Assembly (NCBI GenBank): GCA_964017065.1
Contig: OZ024788.1
Coordinates: 6,936,875-7,000,874, forward strand
DNA: 64,000 nucleotides
Direction: 5' to 3'
Source: Haliclona indistincta
Taxonomy: Eukaryota > Porifera > Demospongiae > Haplosclerida > Chalinidae
Part shown: piece after piece, positions 41,927 through 52,800 of the stretch
How the letters are laid out: each line of letters opens with the position of its first letter
Numbering within the stretch: the first letter of the stretch is position 1
Notes under the pieces: generated by a model
Seen by the model: only the letters and a program-made list of their open reading frames with translations
Told to the model about the DNA's origin: nothing
Database searches by the model: none
Translations under genes and position numbers: made by a program

Positions 41927-43834
41927 TCAGTCCTCATGATCGTTAGTACCATAGGTAGGAATCGGCCTATTTATCGGTTCGCCATAGATAGCTCTCATCT
42001 CAGCTTCTTTCTCTCTGTTGTACTTCTCTGCCTGTGCTAATTCTCTCTCGTACACCTCCTCCACCAGAAATTGCTCATTCACGACTTCATCGCGGACACG
42101 ATAGCGATAGTGCTTTGACACCCAAAGATAGAATATGAATGACAAAGCAATTAGACAAGCTTTGATTTCTCGAAATACCTCCCAAGTGTTAGTATCATTA
42201 ATAAAAATATCGGGAATTTCTACCACAAGATAGTGCAAAGCTAGTGAAGCGTACCAGACACCAATGAGCAGCCCTTTTAACCGAAGAGGAGCCTGAGCAC
42301 AGATAAACTCAAGTGCAGTCATAAAAACAAGCAAATACGTTATTCCCTGAAGAAAATTTGGAACAAGAAGAAGAATTAGATACACACTGTTGTTTGCAGT
42401 GCAGTGTGCAAAGTTTTTGTTCAATTCTTTGATGTTGATGCAAGTTCCATTCACATTTAACCCATCTGACACTAAGAAATAGCAGTCAACAAAAGGATAA
42501 TAGCTATGCTGCAGCTGAAGGCAATCTTGAGTCGAGCAATGAATTTCCTGAGTAAACTGAAGAGCAATCTCAATCAGCTCTTTTAGCAGACAGCACGCTA
42601 AACCAATGCCCATTTTTCTTAGTAGCATATTAGGAATGTAGCTTCGACAGCAGTATTTGTTGATAAAGTGATAAAAAGGAACTCCTATAAAAATAGTTAT
42701 TGAAGTAAGAAACATAGGAGCGGCAAGAATTAGAAGGAGCCAAAAAGATGGACACTCTTTTCTGAAGAGTTGTCGTGCTGTTGAGAATCCGTGTCCCGTC
42801 AAATGGAATCCCATAAGCGATAAAAGGAGGAGCAGTATGCGAAAGAATGACTTTGTGTCCTCCACCTCTTCGGTAGTAAAGGGTCCGCCGTACTTGCTCT
42901 TGCCTAGGTCAACACGAGATGGTATGTCCTCCTCCCAATAGGTGAAGGCACTACGGTTCTCAGGGCATGTGTGCTTCCAAGCATAGCTGAGCACATTGTA
43001 GATGAGGCGGAGAGGATTATGGCCTGCTTTCTCAACATTGAGATTCTTTTTGTTACGAATCAAAATAAAGAGCCCTATGACACCCAAAATTGATTGGACT
43101 GCTGCCATGCACATCAGAAATTTAGCAGTAATTTGAAACAAGATGTCTTCTAAGGAAGCATATGTCAAAGTGCAGTTTTTGTAGTAAAAAAGAAATCCCA
43201 GTGCAAGCAAGTGCATGAATATCTGACCAATGTGTGTACTCCAAAAATACCAGTGTATGAATGAACTGAGTTGGCTCGAAGTGGCTTCTAATAACTGATC
43301 CATGCCGAATTGAATAATATTAGCCTCAAACATTCCAAGACTGATCAAGGTGAAAAGTATTCCCGGTATAATGACCAAAATAGCAATGGCTCCAGTTAAA
43401 ATATTATACACATTGTAATAGATGTACACTGTATCACTAACGAGGAACACCGCCATTGTTACTGACACCACAATGAAAGCTAATCTAATAACTTTGTATC
43501 TTGTAAAGTAAGTGTCTGACAACCAGCCAAGAAGGGGATAGAGAAGGTAAGCAACAACCTGACTCACTGAAAAGTACAACTCAAGTTGGGACTGTGCTGT
43601 GTGATAGAGAAAGAAATCAGATCCAATTATCGAGACACGAATCAGGCAAGAGATTGCCACAACAATAAAAGCACCGAAATTTGCCATTACAACTGGAAAC
43701 TGCACAAACAGAGCTGCACTAGTATCAAGTGCTAGTGTACAGTCAGCAGTACTATTGGGAATACAATTACGCTTTATTTTTCTAGTGTTCCTGGAAATTG
43801 AAAGCACAATTTCAGACTTGTAAACACAAAACAT
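41927..43834 (-). CDS. POT/SLC15-like membrane transporter
   Basis: A single 635-codon frame encodes about 12 hydrophobic helices. Family marks: FEANIIQFGMDQL...WYFWSTHIG aligns with the POT motif FKANI-FGADQ...FYW-INLG. The loop NRSAFTYWEEDIPSRVDLG, then KYGGPFTTEEVEDTKSFFR, is typical of invertebrate SLC15A4-like proteins. POT proteins use protons to import di/tripeptides or histidine at plasma or lysosomal membranes. The ExxER motif of helix 1, which couples protons, is not visible here, so transport may be altered. The start is uncertain: a good acceptor (aatttccag) at 43791-43792 could mean an upstream exon replaces the first 15 codons. The stop lies 155 bp from the start of the three-finger gene on the same strand. 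Confidence 0.8.
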   Translation of the reverse strand: MFCVYKSEIVLSISRNTRKIKRNCIPNSTADCTLALDTSAALFVQFPVVMANFGAFIVVAISCLIRVSIIGSDFFLYHTAQSQLELYFSVSQVVAYLLYPLLGWLSDTYFTRYKVIRLAFIVVSVTMAVFLVSDTVYIYYNVYNILTGAIAILVIIPGILFTLISLGMFEANIIQFGMDQLLEATSSQLSSFIHWYFWSTHIGQIFMHLLALGFLFYYKNCTLTYASLEDILFQITAKFLMCMAAVQSILGVIGLFILIRNKKNLNVEKAGHNPLRLIYNVLSYAWKHTCPENRSAFTYWEEDIPSRVDLGKSKYGGPFTTEEVEDTKSFFRILLLLLSLMGFHLTGHGFSTARQLFRKECPSFWLLLILAAPMFLTSITIFIGVPFYHFINKYCCRSYIPNMLLRKMGIGLACCLLKELIEIALQFTQEIHCSTQDCLQLQHSYYPFVDCYFLVSDGLNVNGTCINIKELNKNFAHCTANNSVYLILLLVPNFLQGITYLLVFMTALEFICAQAPLRLKGLLIGVWYASLALHYLVVEIPDIFINDTNTWEVFREIKACLIALSFIFYLWVSKHYRYRVRDEVVNEQFLVEEVYERELAQAEKYNREKEAEMRAIYGEPINRPIPTYGTNDHED

Positions 43835-44395
43835 AAACTGGCTTCATAAAAACATACAGAAAGTCATGCATTCCAAATAATTGAATTTCTAAATAAGCCC
43901 TTTGATTTAATTTTTAACATGTTGACATACAAGTAGATCTATACATGTTCTAAGTATGTTGCTTTATCTGTTCAAATTGCACAAACTGAATACTTTCGAT
44001 TATTGCAAACTTGTGCAAGGGCATTCTCTATGGCAGTGATGTCAACTGCTTCATCAAGTTATGATGAGTTGGGACCCAATATCTCATTTATATGTAGTGT
44101 TACGTAACTGTGTAGCAGAAAGATAGTTTTAAAATAGTTTTGTGTTTATACCTGTGGATATAAGTTAACAGGCAGAGTCAGTCCAGACTGAATCACCTAC
44201 ATCGACAGTGTGCTGCATGGATGACATGCGAATCATATCTTACATCAGGTTTTGCCTTGTGTAATTTTTGTCACCGAAATTTTTGCTCATTCATGAGCTA
44301 TAAATCATTAATAGCGTCTTTGTGAGTAACAGTAGAGAAAAAAATCTTATAAAAAATTAATATCAAATTTTAATAATAATTTGTAAGTCACATAA
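43835..44395. other. Intergenic, possible POT 5' region
   Basis: AT-rich sequence. A short minus-strand frame ending in a donor-like ctacatcgac at about 44200 does not join in phase to the transporter exon. Nothing else stands out. Confidence 0.4.
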
Positions 44396-47300
44396 CTAAA
44401 AGTGTCTCGGTTGCATTTTCAGGAATGCCCCGGGGCTTGGTTGAAGGATAAGGTTGCGTTTTTTAGTTACCGGTCCATGGGTCTTGTCGAGTGTGAATGT
44501 AAACTTCCTTAGGATGCAGGAAAGCACAACTAGTTCCTCATTCAGTGCAAATTCTTGCCCTATACAATTTCTTTAAAAAAATACAATTATTGAGTGCCAA
44601 AAGTATATTGTCTGATTGAGATTACCTTGGACCAGCAGAGAATGGTATAAAGGCATGAGAGTGACGATCTTTAGAATTCTCAGGTGAGAATCGGAGAGGA
44701 TCAAATTCCTGTGGTTTCAATCCAAAATAATCCTGAAATAAAGCATGCACAAGTGCATTCACCTGAGGATTCTCCCAGACATCAGGTCGATTGTGAATCG
44801 TGAAAGTTTGAACATACACCCACGTGCCCTTACGAAGTGTGTACTTGTCAAACTTCCTGTCCTCTGCTAGTTGTCGACCATAGGCTGGTACAGGTGGGAA
44901 CATTCTCATGCTCTCTTTGATACAGTACTTGAGATAAGTTAATTTCTTCAGATCATCCCTAAGCAATAAGCTCAGGTCATACTACATGTGTACTAGTGTA
45001 AAAAGTTGACCTTACCATTCTATTTTATCTTTCTCTTGCAGGATAGCATCTACCTCTTCTCTGCACTTCTCCTGATGGTCTGGGAATCGGGCTAGGTTGT
45101 ACAGGGTCCAGGTTAGGCTTGACGCTGTAGTGTCATGACCTTCAAATAGAAACGTGTCTACTTCTGCTCTGATTTCTTCGTCAGTCATACCATAACCCTT
45201 CTCATCCTGGGTCGATAAATTATCACACGTAGCATTTTAACAACTCATTTTAACTCACTTTAGCTTCTAACAGAATATCAATGAAGTCTAAATACTTTCG
45301 CTTCTTTCCTTCAGGTAGAGCAGCAATGTCTTCGCCTCTCTCCTGTTGTAGATAACAATACATACTAACCACAGGTATAATAATCAGCTGAGCGTGACTG
45401 CACTAAGCAGTTAGTTTAACTGCCAAAGCACTCGCTTTTTGCGCTGATTCTCCCCTCAAACCTAGGCAGTCAAACATAATAGAAGATTTTGAATTTTTAG
45501 AAATCCAAGACACCATAACTAAGCAAAAATCATCATTTTTCGAGATTTTAAACAATAATATACTTACCAGCAGCTGAATCTTGCAGAAAATCAACCAGAA
45601 AGACATACACATACAGAAAGACATCACAACCAGACTAGACTAATGTATGCCTAATGGATCCGTCAACATCGGTATAAATTTCTACTCGCAAAATAAATTT
45701 TCGAATAGTCAAGCTACTACATGTGTACGGAGTAAATTTCCACACATCGAACCTTCTTATTCTTCAATTCTTCTCTTCTCTTCTTGATGATGTCCATTGA
45801 GAAGTTGTGCACAAGATGACACAGCTTCTTGAACCTCCAAGAGTCAGGCATCAGAGCATATACCCAATCATAGTAAGCCGGAAAGAACCTGTGAAAGAAC
45901 GAAAACAGAGATTCTGATGATAACCTCTATATTATTAAAACACTCACAGAGCCCTCTTTACTATTAGATGTGACAGTTCATAGACAGCTGCAACATAAGG
46001 CGCGTGAGACCTGCAAAAACAGAATGCAGTATATTGGTCCATCAGTTACAGCAGATTCGTAATTTTTATAAAGGCAGTCATGTGGGTAGCTACATGCACA
46101 CATGTTGATGAGTGTAGTAAATAAGAAAGGTAGTGGGGCACTGACCCAGTGGTCTGGCAGTTGCTTTCATAGCTACAAGCACATCGCAGCATCACATCCA
46201 GTGTGTAGTGCTTCATGTATGGTAATATATCCAATGACTTCCCTTCTTGTTTAGACCACTGATCCTAATAAAAGTGTAAAACAATGCTGAATTGATGCTT
46301 AAGGTACGTCGTACCAGTAATACATCAGCTGCCTCAGCATACACACTGAGGTATGGCTTGAGGACATCAAAATGAAATGCATTAGTCAACAATCGTCTGT
46401 TCCTTGCCCACTTTTTCCCTGAGCTTATAAGAAGACCATTACCTACAAATACAAACACCAGAGTAACTGTGATCTTGGCAGTTCGTAATACTGAACAGTA
46501 CTATAGATGAAGGTGTTTATGTTACATGTCATCTATTGTATGTATGTTTAATACCAGGTCCCCATAGTTATTATAGCCATAGATATTATATACTATGTAA
46601 CCGCTATGTAACCGTTACTAGTATATTATAATATCTATGCTATAGCTAACACTAGAAAATTTGCAACATCTGACTGTGTTTACATGGATTGCCAATATAC
46701 TAATTAAAATCACACACAACAAAACTTCAAAGCTGTCTAGCTGTCTCAAAGGTCACACATTCAGATATTCTTGGTAAAGACTCAGCACCTGTGCACTCTG
46801 TAACACGTGTGCGCATAAGTATGCACAGTACAAGATCAGGTGCCAGTTAGCAGGCTCATTATCCATGACCCGAAGGCAGTCAGGGTCTACTGGGAGACTG
46901 ACATGCCTATGCACACACTCCTGGTGCCCTCCGCTATGAGCAAGACAGACTGTATCCACTGACCTACAGTCTCTTCTATATCCACTGACCTACAGTCTCT
47001 TTCACTCGATCACTTACCAAGCCAGGGTCGTAATGTATCGTATGCCTCAGCTTTTGGATCTGTACGGTAATTCAAATCATACATAAAGCACACCTCAAGC
47101 TAACACACCTGAACCGAGTCCCACCCTTGCAGTGTCAGGATGAGTCAATTCAACTGTGGCGAACATAGGACCCAACTTCGTATGAACAATCTTGCACTGG
47201 TGTTTCATAGAAGTCTCCAAATACCAGTCTAACGCAGTGCCCATGTTATTCAGCTGCAGTAGTGTCTTAAAAATCAGCTTATCATCGGTGTTATCATGTA

Positions 47301-47481
47301 CCTTAGGAGCATGCCCAAAAAACCAATGTTGATCGGGGTCACAAGGTAGGTTTCGAATGGCTCTGTAGGCGATCCATTGCTGTCTAGCAGTGTTGATCAC
47401 ATACGGAGCTAGCAGTAATACTAACACCAGCAAGATCACACTGGGCGAGGAAACAGCGAGGTAAAGGAGGTCAGAAATCAT
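44396..47481 (-). CDS. Cytochrome P450, CYP4-like, copy A
   Basis: Eleven exons: 47109-47481, 47018-47059, 46315-46442, 46146-46264, 45948-46010, 45753-45888, 45259-45342, 45016-45206, 44763-44958, 44626-44708, 44396-44570 (1590 bp, 529 residues). The N-terminus is a membrane anchor ([16 protein letters not shown]), so it is an ER enzyme. Key motifs: I-helix [10 protein letters not shown]-helix KESMR (ExxR), PERF-type region [10 protein letters not shown], and haem loop FSAGPR then NCIG across the last intron, giving FxxGxRxCxG. The CYP4-type WxxRRxLxxxFHF form is present as [23 protein letters not shown]4 enzymes omega-hydroxylate fatty acids and related lipids; the substrate here is unknown. 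The exon-10 acceptor at 44709 was chosen by comparison with copy B. Confidence 0.92.
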
Positions 47482-47634
47482 TGCTGGATCTTGCAACAAA
47501 AAGGGCTCCGCCCACTCTAGACAAAAAACACGCCCTTTTAGGTACACGTACGAGGTAAGTGAAGTGATGCAATATCTTACCTTTATTTCTCATCTCATGA
47601 TTACAGTGTACTATTAGGCAGGACTCACGAGGCG
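47482..47634. promoter_or_regulatory. Short divergent intergenic region (candidate bidirectional promoter)
   Basis: Only 153 bp separate the P450 A start (minus) from the orphan membrane-protein start (plus). Both promoters and 5' UTRs must share this stretch unless there are unseen upstream exons. No TATA box is obvious. Confidence 0.45.
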
Positions 47635-48555
47635 ATGAAAGCTGATCAAGAATGGATGCGTTCTGTGATGTTACTATATGCCAGTCATCAAGTGTTCCAC
47701 TGCTCAATGACCCTCTACGCACGTTTCTTTCTAAACACTAGCAGTAAACTACAACCGTTCCACTACTGGATGGCTGGTGTGAACATTCTCTTTTTATTGG
47801 TCCATTTAGCACTCTCTCACTGGAGACAAGGGAGTATTATGAATTATAAATACAATAACTATGGTATATATTATCCATCTTATGACAGTGGAGTTGATTT
47901 CAAGATTCTATTAGGATTATTGTACTGGATTTTCATTGCAAAGAGCGATCAGAGAGGTATCTTTTTTGGCTTATCCGTCCCCTTTACTAAACCAATCGTC
48001 CTGATTGCTGATAAGCTTCTTGACTTTTTCTTTTCATGTGCCATTTTGTGCACTTATTGGCGTCATCCTTTAACTGAAATTTCAACTCTCATCATCGAGC
48101 TAATATTCATAGTCCACAGTTGCCTCATACGGACAACATTTCACAAAAACAAATACTGGACGATGGTTGTGGAGACGACATTGATCATCAGTGTGTTTTA
48201 TGCTATGGGCTCATACCGACCTAACGATCAATTCTTTGGAACTTTAAATTTTTGTGTGGTGGTATTTATGGTGACACAAATGCACGATTTAAACTTGAGA
48301 TTACCGGTAAAAATTGTCTTAATAACTTTCTGTGTCCTGTGTACAAGATTACTCTGTCATCATATTCAGGCTCTAGCAAATAACGATATCTACTTCATGG
48401 ACACTAATGACGGGATGTGCTTGGCTCCATTATTTTACTATGTGGTTTTGCTGTTGGCTGTAGCGCCGTTCATTTTCTGTCACTGCCTTTTCACTACTGC
48501 TAGATTTGTCCAACAATATATTTCACTGTTCTTTATGTCAGCACTTTTATTGTAA
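47635..48555 (+). CDS. Orphan intronless multi-pass membrane protein
   Basis: An intact 306-codon frame. It shows eight or nine hydrophobic helices, including YWMAGVNILFLLVHLAL, ILLGLLYWIFIA, LLDFFFSCAIL, IIELIFIVHSCLI, TLIISVFYAMG, FCVVVFMVTQM, ILITFCVLCTRLLC-like and YYVVLLLAVAPFIFC. There is no cleavable signal peptide; the N-terminus (MKADQEWMRSVMLLYASHQ) goes straight into the first helix. Short conserved-looking loops carry His, Trp and Arg. I do not recognise a family. It could be a TMEM- or DUF-type eukaryotic membrane protein or a sponge-specific one. It lies head-to-head with P450 copy A at 153 bp and between the two P450s, so co-regulation is possible but not shown. The lack of introns contrasts with both flanking 11-exon genes. 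Confidence 0.7.
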   Translation: MKADQEWMRSVMLLYASHQVFHCSMTLYARFFLNTSSKLQPFHYWMAGVNILFLLVHLALSHWRQGSIMNYKYNNYGIYYPSYDSGVDFKILLGLLYWIFIAKSDQRGIFFGLSVPFTKPIVLIADKLLDFFFSCAILCTYWRHPLTEISTLIIELIFIVHSCLIRTTFHKNKYWTMVVETTLIISVFYAMGSYRPNDQFFGTLNFCVVVFMVTQMHDLNLRLPVKIVLITFCVLCTRLLCHHIQALANNDIYFMDTNDGMCLAPLFYYVVLLLAVAPFIFCHCLFTTARFVQQYISLFFMSALLL

Positions 48556-48664
48556 TCACACAAAATATTATTATGATGTGGAACCTTTGCTGTTTTGCGC
48601 CATCTCCAAGAAAAGGTAAAACGCGGAATGTCGTAATACTGAATTATAATTGATGATAATAATT

Positions 48665-49400
48665 ATTTTGAAAATAATATCGGCAAACGGTGCCACAACA
48701 AGTGACGACGCCATTGACGTGGCTGAAGTACTCGTGATCGAGCTGTCTGAATCCTTCAGTGGAAAGAAACCTGAAAAGGTGGAAAACACCGTGACCAAGG
48801 AGAAAGAGGAGGTAAAGGTTCAAGAGGAGGAGAAGGCCAAGTAACTACCAGAGGTGGAGAAGAAACCTGAGGAAGTGATTGAAAATGAGCCTGACTCTGA
48901 GGAGAAGCAGAATAAGATGATTGAGTAATGGAAGTGGAGAAGAAAGATATGGTAGTGGATGTGACTGAAGAAGAAATGACAAGAGAGATCAAACAGGATG
49001 AGAAACAAGAGGTGGAGGCTTCCAGGAAGGAGATAATCTCTGAAGAAGTGGAGGTGATCCAGGAGACCCAGAAGAAGATTGCTGTATAGAGGGTCATGTG
49101 ACTCAGAAGGAGGACACTGAACTGAGTGAAAATACTGAAGTGACCCATGCAGAAAAGAGGAAGCAACAGAACTGAAGAGGATGATATGGTCCAGAAGGAA
49201 GAGGCCGAGGTAACCCAGAAAAATATCCCTGAAGAGGTTGAGGTGGACAAAGTGGATGATACCTCTGATAAGGAGCAGTTAAGATAAGGTGTTGACCGAA
49301 GAGGAGAAAGAGGTGGAGAAGAAAGAAAAGGTTGAGGTAGAGAATAATGTGACCAATGAAGATGAGGATGAAAATGTCGTTGTAGAGAAGAAGCAATAGA
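48665..49400 (+). pseudogene. Broken copy of the glutamate-rich gene family
   Basis: The translation begins NGATTSDDAIDVAEV..., resembling the second exon of the intact paralogues at 57347 and 58782 (AIDATQTSSTHDVIAEL), then Glu/Val/Lys repeats (PEVEKKPEEVIE). In-frame stops occur at 48842-48844 and 48926-48928, and the frame later shifts. I see no CxxC start exon. The opposite strand gives only Ser-rich shadow frames. Confidence 0.6.
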
Positions 49401-49484
49401 GATTGACAACGGTGTAGAATAACTTATAGTGTGTAAACCACTGACTAATAATTAATTTTTACTGCATTAAAAGATTATAATCAC

Positions 49485-49679
49485 TTGAATATGCAGTTGC
49501 ATGGTGGTTCTAAAGAGGTCAATATCTATTATGTGTTGCTGTTACCATTGATTTTAACTGTAACGGCTGTTACTGTACTGGCACCTTTTATTTTTAAAAA
49601 CTATTGGCATAGAAGCCATTATGACTATGCGAAAACGAGCAAACTACATGTAAAATCTAAACTAGTACTCTTATGTTAA
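49485..49679 (+). CDS. Small open frame with one hydrophobic segment (doubtful)
   Basis: A 64-codon frame with a hydrophobic segment (YYVLLLPLILTVTAVTVLAPF) and a basic tail. There is no family match and no splice context. It may be chance, or a remnant of a P450 anchor, since the LAPF/LAPY ending recalls the anchors of the flanking P450s. Confidence 0.2.
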   Translation: MNMQLHGGSKEVNIYYVLLLPLILTVTAVTVLAPFIFKNYWHRSHYDYAKTSKLHVKSKLVLLC

Positions 49680-49687
49680 AGTCTAGC

Positions 49688-49738
49688 AACCTTCGGAGCG
49701 TACCCAAATAGTAAGTGTTGATCGGGGTCACAAGAGAT
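49688..49738 (-). pseudogene. Relic of P450 exon 1
   Basis: The stretch gttgatcggggtcacaag is identical to part of P450 A exon 1 (47330-47350 region, encoding CDPDQH). Flanking bases (gcgtacccaaatagtaagt) match the FGHAPK region with changes. It is a short decayed copy in the same orientation as copy A. Confidence 0.7.
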
Positions 49739-49869
49739 TAGTACTGCAGGGCCTTGTAAAAACCTTGTTATCATGATTATGGACTCCTGTTATCATTTAT
49801 CATCGGTCCCTCGTCCCGCCCACTGTATAATTATATTTTATTGTTGCTTGCGCGGGCAGCGCCATAGTT

Positions 49870-52800
49870 ATGGCTCTCCTTCAGTACCTCAGCGCTATTT
49901 TGTCTCCCAGTATGATCTTGCTGGTGATAGTATTAGTGCTAGCCCCTTATGTGATCAGTGCAGCTAGACAGCGATGGATCATCTACAAGACTATGCAACA
50001 GCTTCCTTGTGACCCCGATCAACACTGGCTGTTTGGGCACGGTCCAAAGGTTTCTAATAGAATTTTTTCAGTGATTAACAATCACACGTGCCTGCAGATT
50101 TTGAGCAATATCAGTGCTACAATGGAGTGGTATTTGGAGTTATCTATGAAGTACCAGTGCAAGCTTGTTTTAACTAAGCTTGGTGGAATGTTTGCCACAG
50201 TTGATCTGACGCACCCTGACACTGCTAGGGTAGGACTGGGTTCAGGTATGTTATTTGGTGCACTGTAGGCTGCATGCATGGTTTTTGCATGTAATCGATC
50301 AATGAGTGTTGGTTCTGCCTCAAAAAGTAATAAATTGATAACTTCTGTCATGCATGATACATGATATCACACGTGGCTCTGGCTCTGTGCATTGTGAATA
50401 ATTGTTAATGCACAACCACAAGGGGAGGGCTAGTTATACTACTACTACATACTAGTAAAATAATTTAGATTAAAAGGATACATGTACCCCCCCCCCCACC
50501 GCATGTACCTATCAAAAACCTTCAAATTTACAATTGTGAACTGTCATTAATAATTATTTTAGGAGTGTCTGCAATCTGTGATGGCTGCTGCAAAGGAACA
50601 ATAATTATGAATAGTATCGGCTAACCATTAACATTATGAGTGCCTTCAGCACTATAATAGTTAAATTTATTGATTCAATATGGTAGCTGCTCTAAGCTTA
50701 CGTGTACACTGTAAGATGTACATCTATATCATTTCTGTAAATCTCTTTTGTTTATTATTTTAATCACTTAGATCCTAAGTCTGGGGCATATGATACCTTT
50801 ATACCTTGGCTTGGTAAGTGTATTGTAACACATGGAAATAATTAATTTTAGATATTTTGTCTCAGGTAATGGTCTTCTTCTAAGCTCAGGCAGAAAGTGG
50901 GCAAGGAACAGACGATTGTTGACTAATGCATTTCATTTTGATGTCCTCAAGCCATACCTCAGTGTGTATGCTGAGGCAGCTGATGTATTACTGGTGAGTG
51001 TTGAACAAATGGTTTAGTAAACCCGGAACCACGTTGAACGGAACATAAAGTGACTTAAAATACGCACATAACTCCTGCGTAGTGGCCTAAAAGTCTCGTG
51101 TAACGTGAAAGTACTCGAGAAACTAATCAATAGTTTTTGGCGATGTTTTGATCTTCATGAAGCCCGAGGGTCTGGCAGAGAGCTTGAACAGGCTGCCGGC
51201 TGCTAGTACAGGGCTGCATGACCATAAATTATGCCAGAACGAAGAGTCTTACCATGACTATGCACAGAATTCATAGCGTTTCATCACTCATGGATGCTCA
51301 AGATTGAGTTTGGTTCCGGAAATGAAGGAAAATTCACCACAGTTAACACTCTGCTACTTTCTCTGACTCAGTAGCTAGTCGCTTTGCATACATATTATAC
51401 CTGCATACCTTTAGCCCAGACTGTATCTGTCATTCAAAGAATCAAAACACAAATTAATTTTTATAAAATTAATTATTACTTTCTACTCAGAATACTGATT
51501 GTGATAAGAATTGGCATTTGATATGCATGTGCACGCAAATAATACTTCTGATTTTATCTCTCCTGCCTGGACCAAGGGTATTCTCTGGACATAATGCACT
51601 GAGCACGTCGCGATCGACTGTACCAGCGGCCAGCAGCCTGTACAGGCTCTCTGCCAGAGCCTCAGGTTTCATGAAGAACAAAACATCACCAAAAAACTAT
51701 TACAGGGCATGATTAGTACGTTTTCTTGAGTCATTTCAGACTTTTAGGCCACTGTGCAGGAGTTATGCGTGTATTTTAAGTCACTTTAAGTGCTGTTCCG
51801 TTCCGCGCGTTCTATATTTTGACCTCCTGTTACATTCCGTGTGGTTCCGGTTTTATGTACCACCATAGTTTAGTACATCTAGCTAATTTCTTTAGGATCA
51901 GTGGTCTAAACAAGAAGGGAAGTCGTTGGACATAGTGCCATACATGAAGCACTACACACTGGATGTGATGCTGCGATGTGCTTGTAGCTATGAAAGCAAT
52001 TGCCAGATCACTGGGTCAGTGTTTAATACTAGACATTGTATATAGTACAAGAGCACAGCACCTAGCTTGTTCTGTCAAGATGCCATAAATGAAGTTATTA
52101 TTTCCCTACATACAATGTACAGGTCTCATACACCCTATGTTTCAGCAGTTTATGAGTTGTCCTATTTAGTATTAAAGAGAACAACGTAAGTTATAAAGAG
52201 TGAAACTCCATTTATGAGCTTTTGTATAGGTTCTTTCCAGCTTACTATGATTGGGTTTATGCTCTGATGCCTGACTCGTGGAGGTTTAAGAAGTTGTGTA
52301 ATCTAGTGCACAACTTCTCAATGGACATTATTAAGAAGAGAAGAGAAGAGCTAAAGAACAAAAAGGTCACACGTATTTGTTTGCTGAAAGATGTTGTGTA
52401 ATTACTTTTTATGTTATGCAGGAGAGAGGTGAGAATATTGCTACTCAACAGGAAGGAAAGAGAAGAAAGTATCTGGACTTTATTGATATACTGTTAGAGG
52501 CAAGAGTGAGTTTTTAATTACATAATTAATTGAAAACTTGTTGAGCATTCTCTGCAGGATGAAAATGGTTGTGGCATGACTGACGAAGAAATCAGAGATG
52601 AGGTGGATACATTTTTATTTGAAGGTCATGACACCACTGCATCAGGACTATTCTGGACCCTGTACAACCTAGCCCGGTTTCCAGACCATCAAGCAAAATG
52701 CAGGGAAGAATTAGATGCAATTCTGCAAGAGAAGGACCAACTAGAATGGTAGATATAACTTTCTTGTGCTGCATTAGCCCAACATAGTTCTGTAAGATAA

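Noticed and set aside
44626..44762. Reading P450 A exons 9 and 10 as one continuous exon
   Set aside because: The frame stays open through the intron, but the paralogue splices at the same place and only the spliced form gives the canonical [10 protein letters not shown].
48756..49409. 217-codon Ser-rich minus-strand frame
   Set aside because: Reverse complement of glutamate codons gives Ser/Phe/Leu codons; it is the shadow of the broken glutamate-rich copy.
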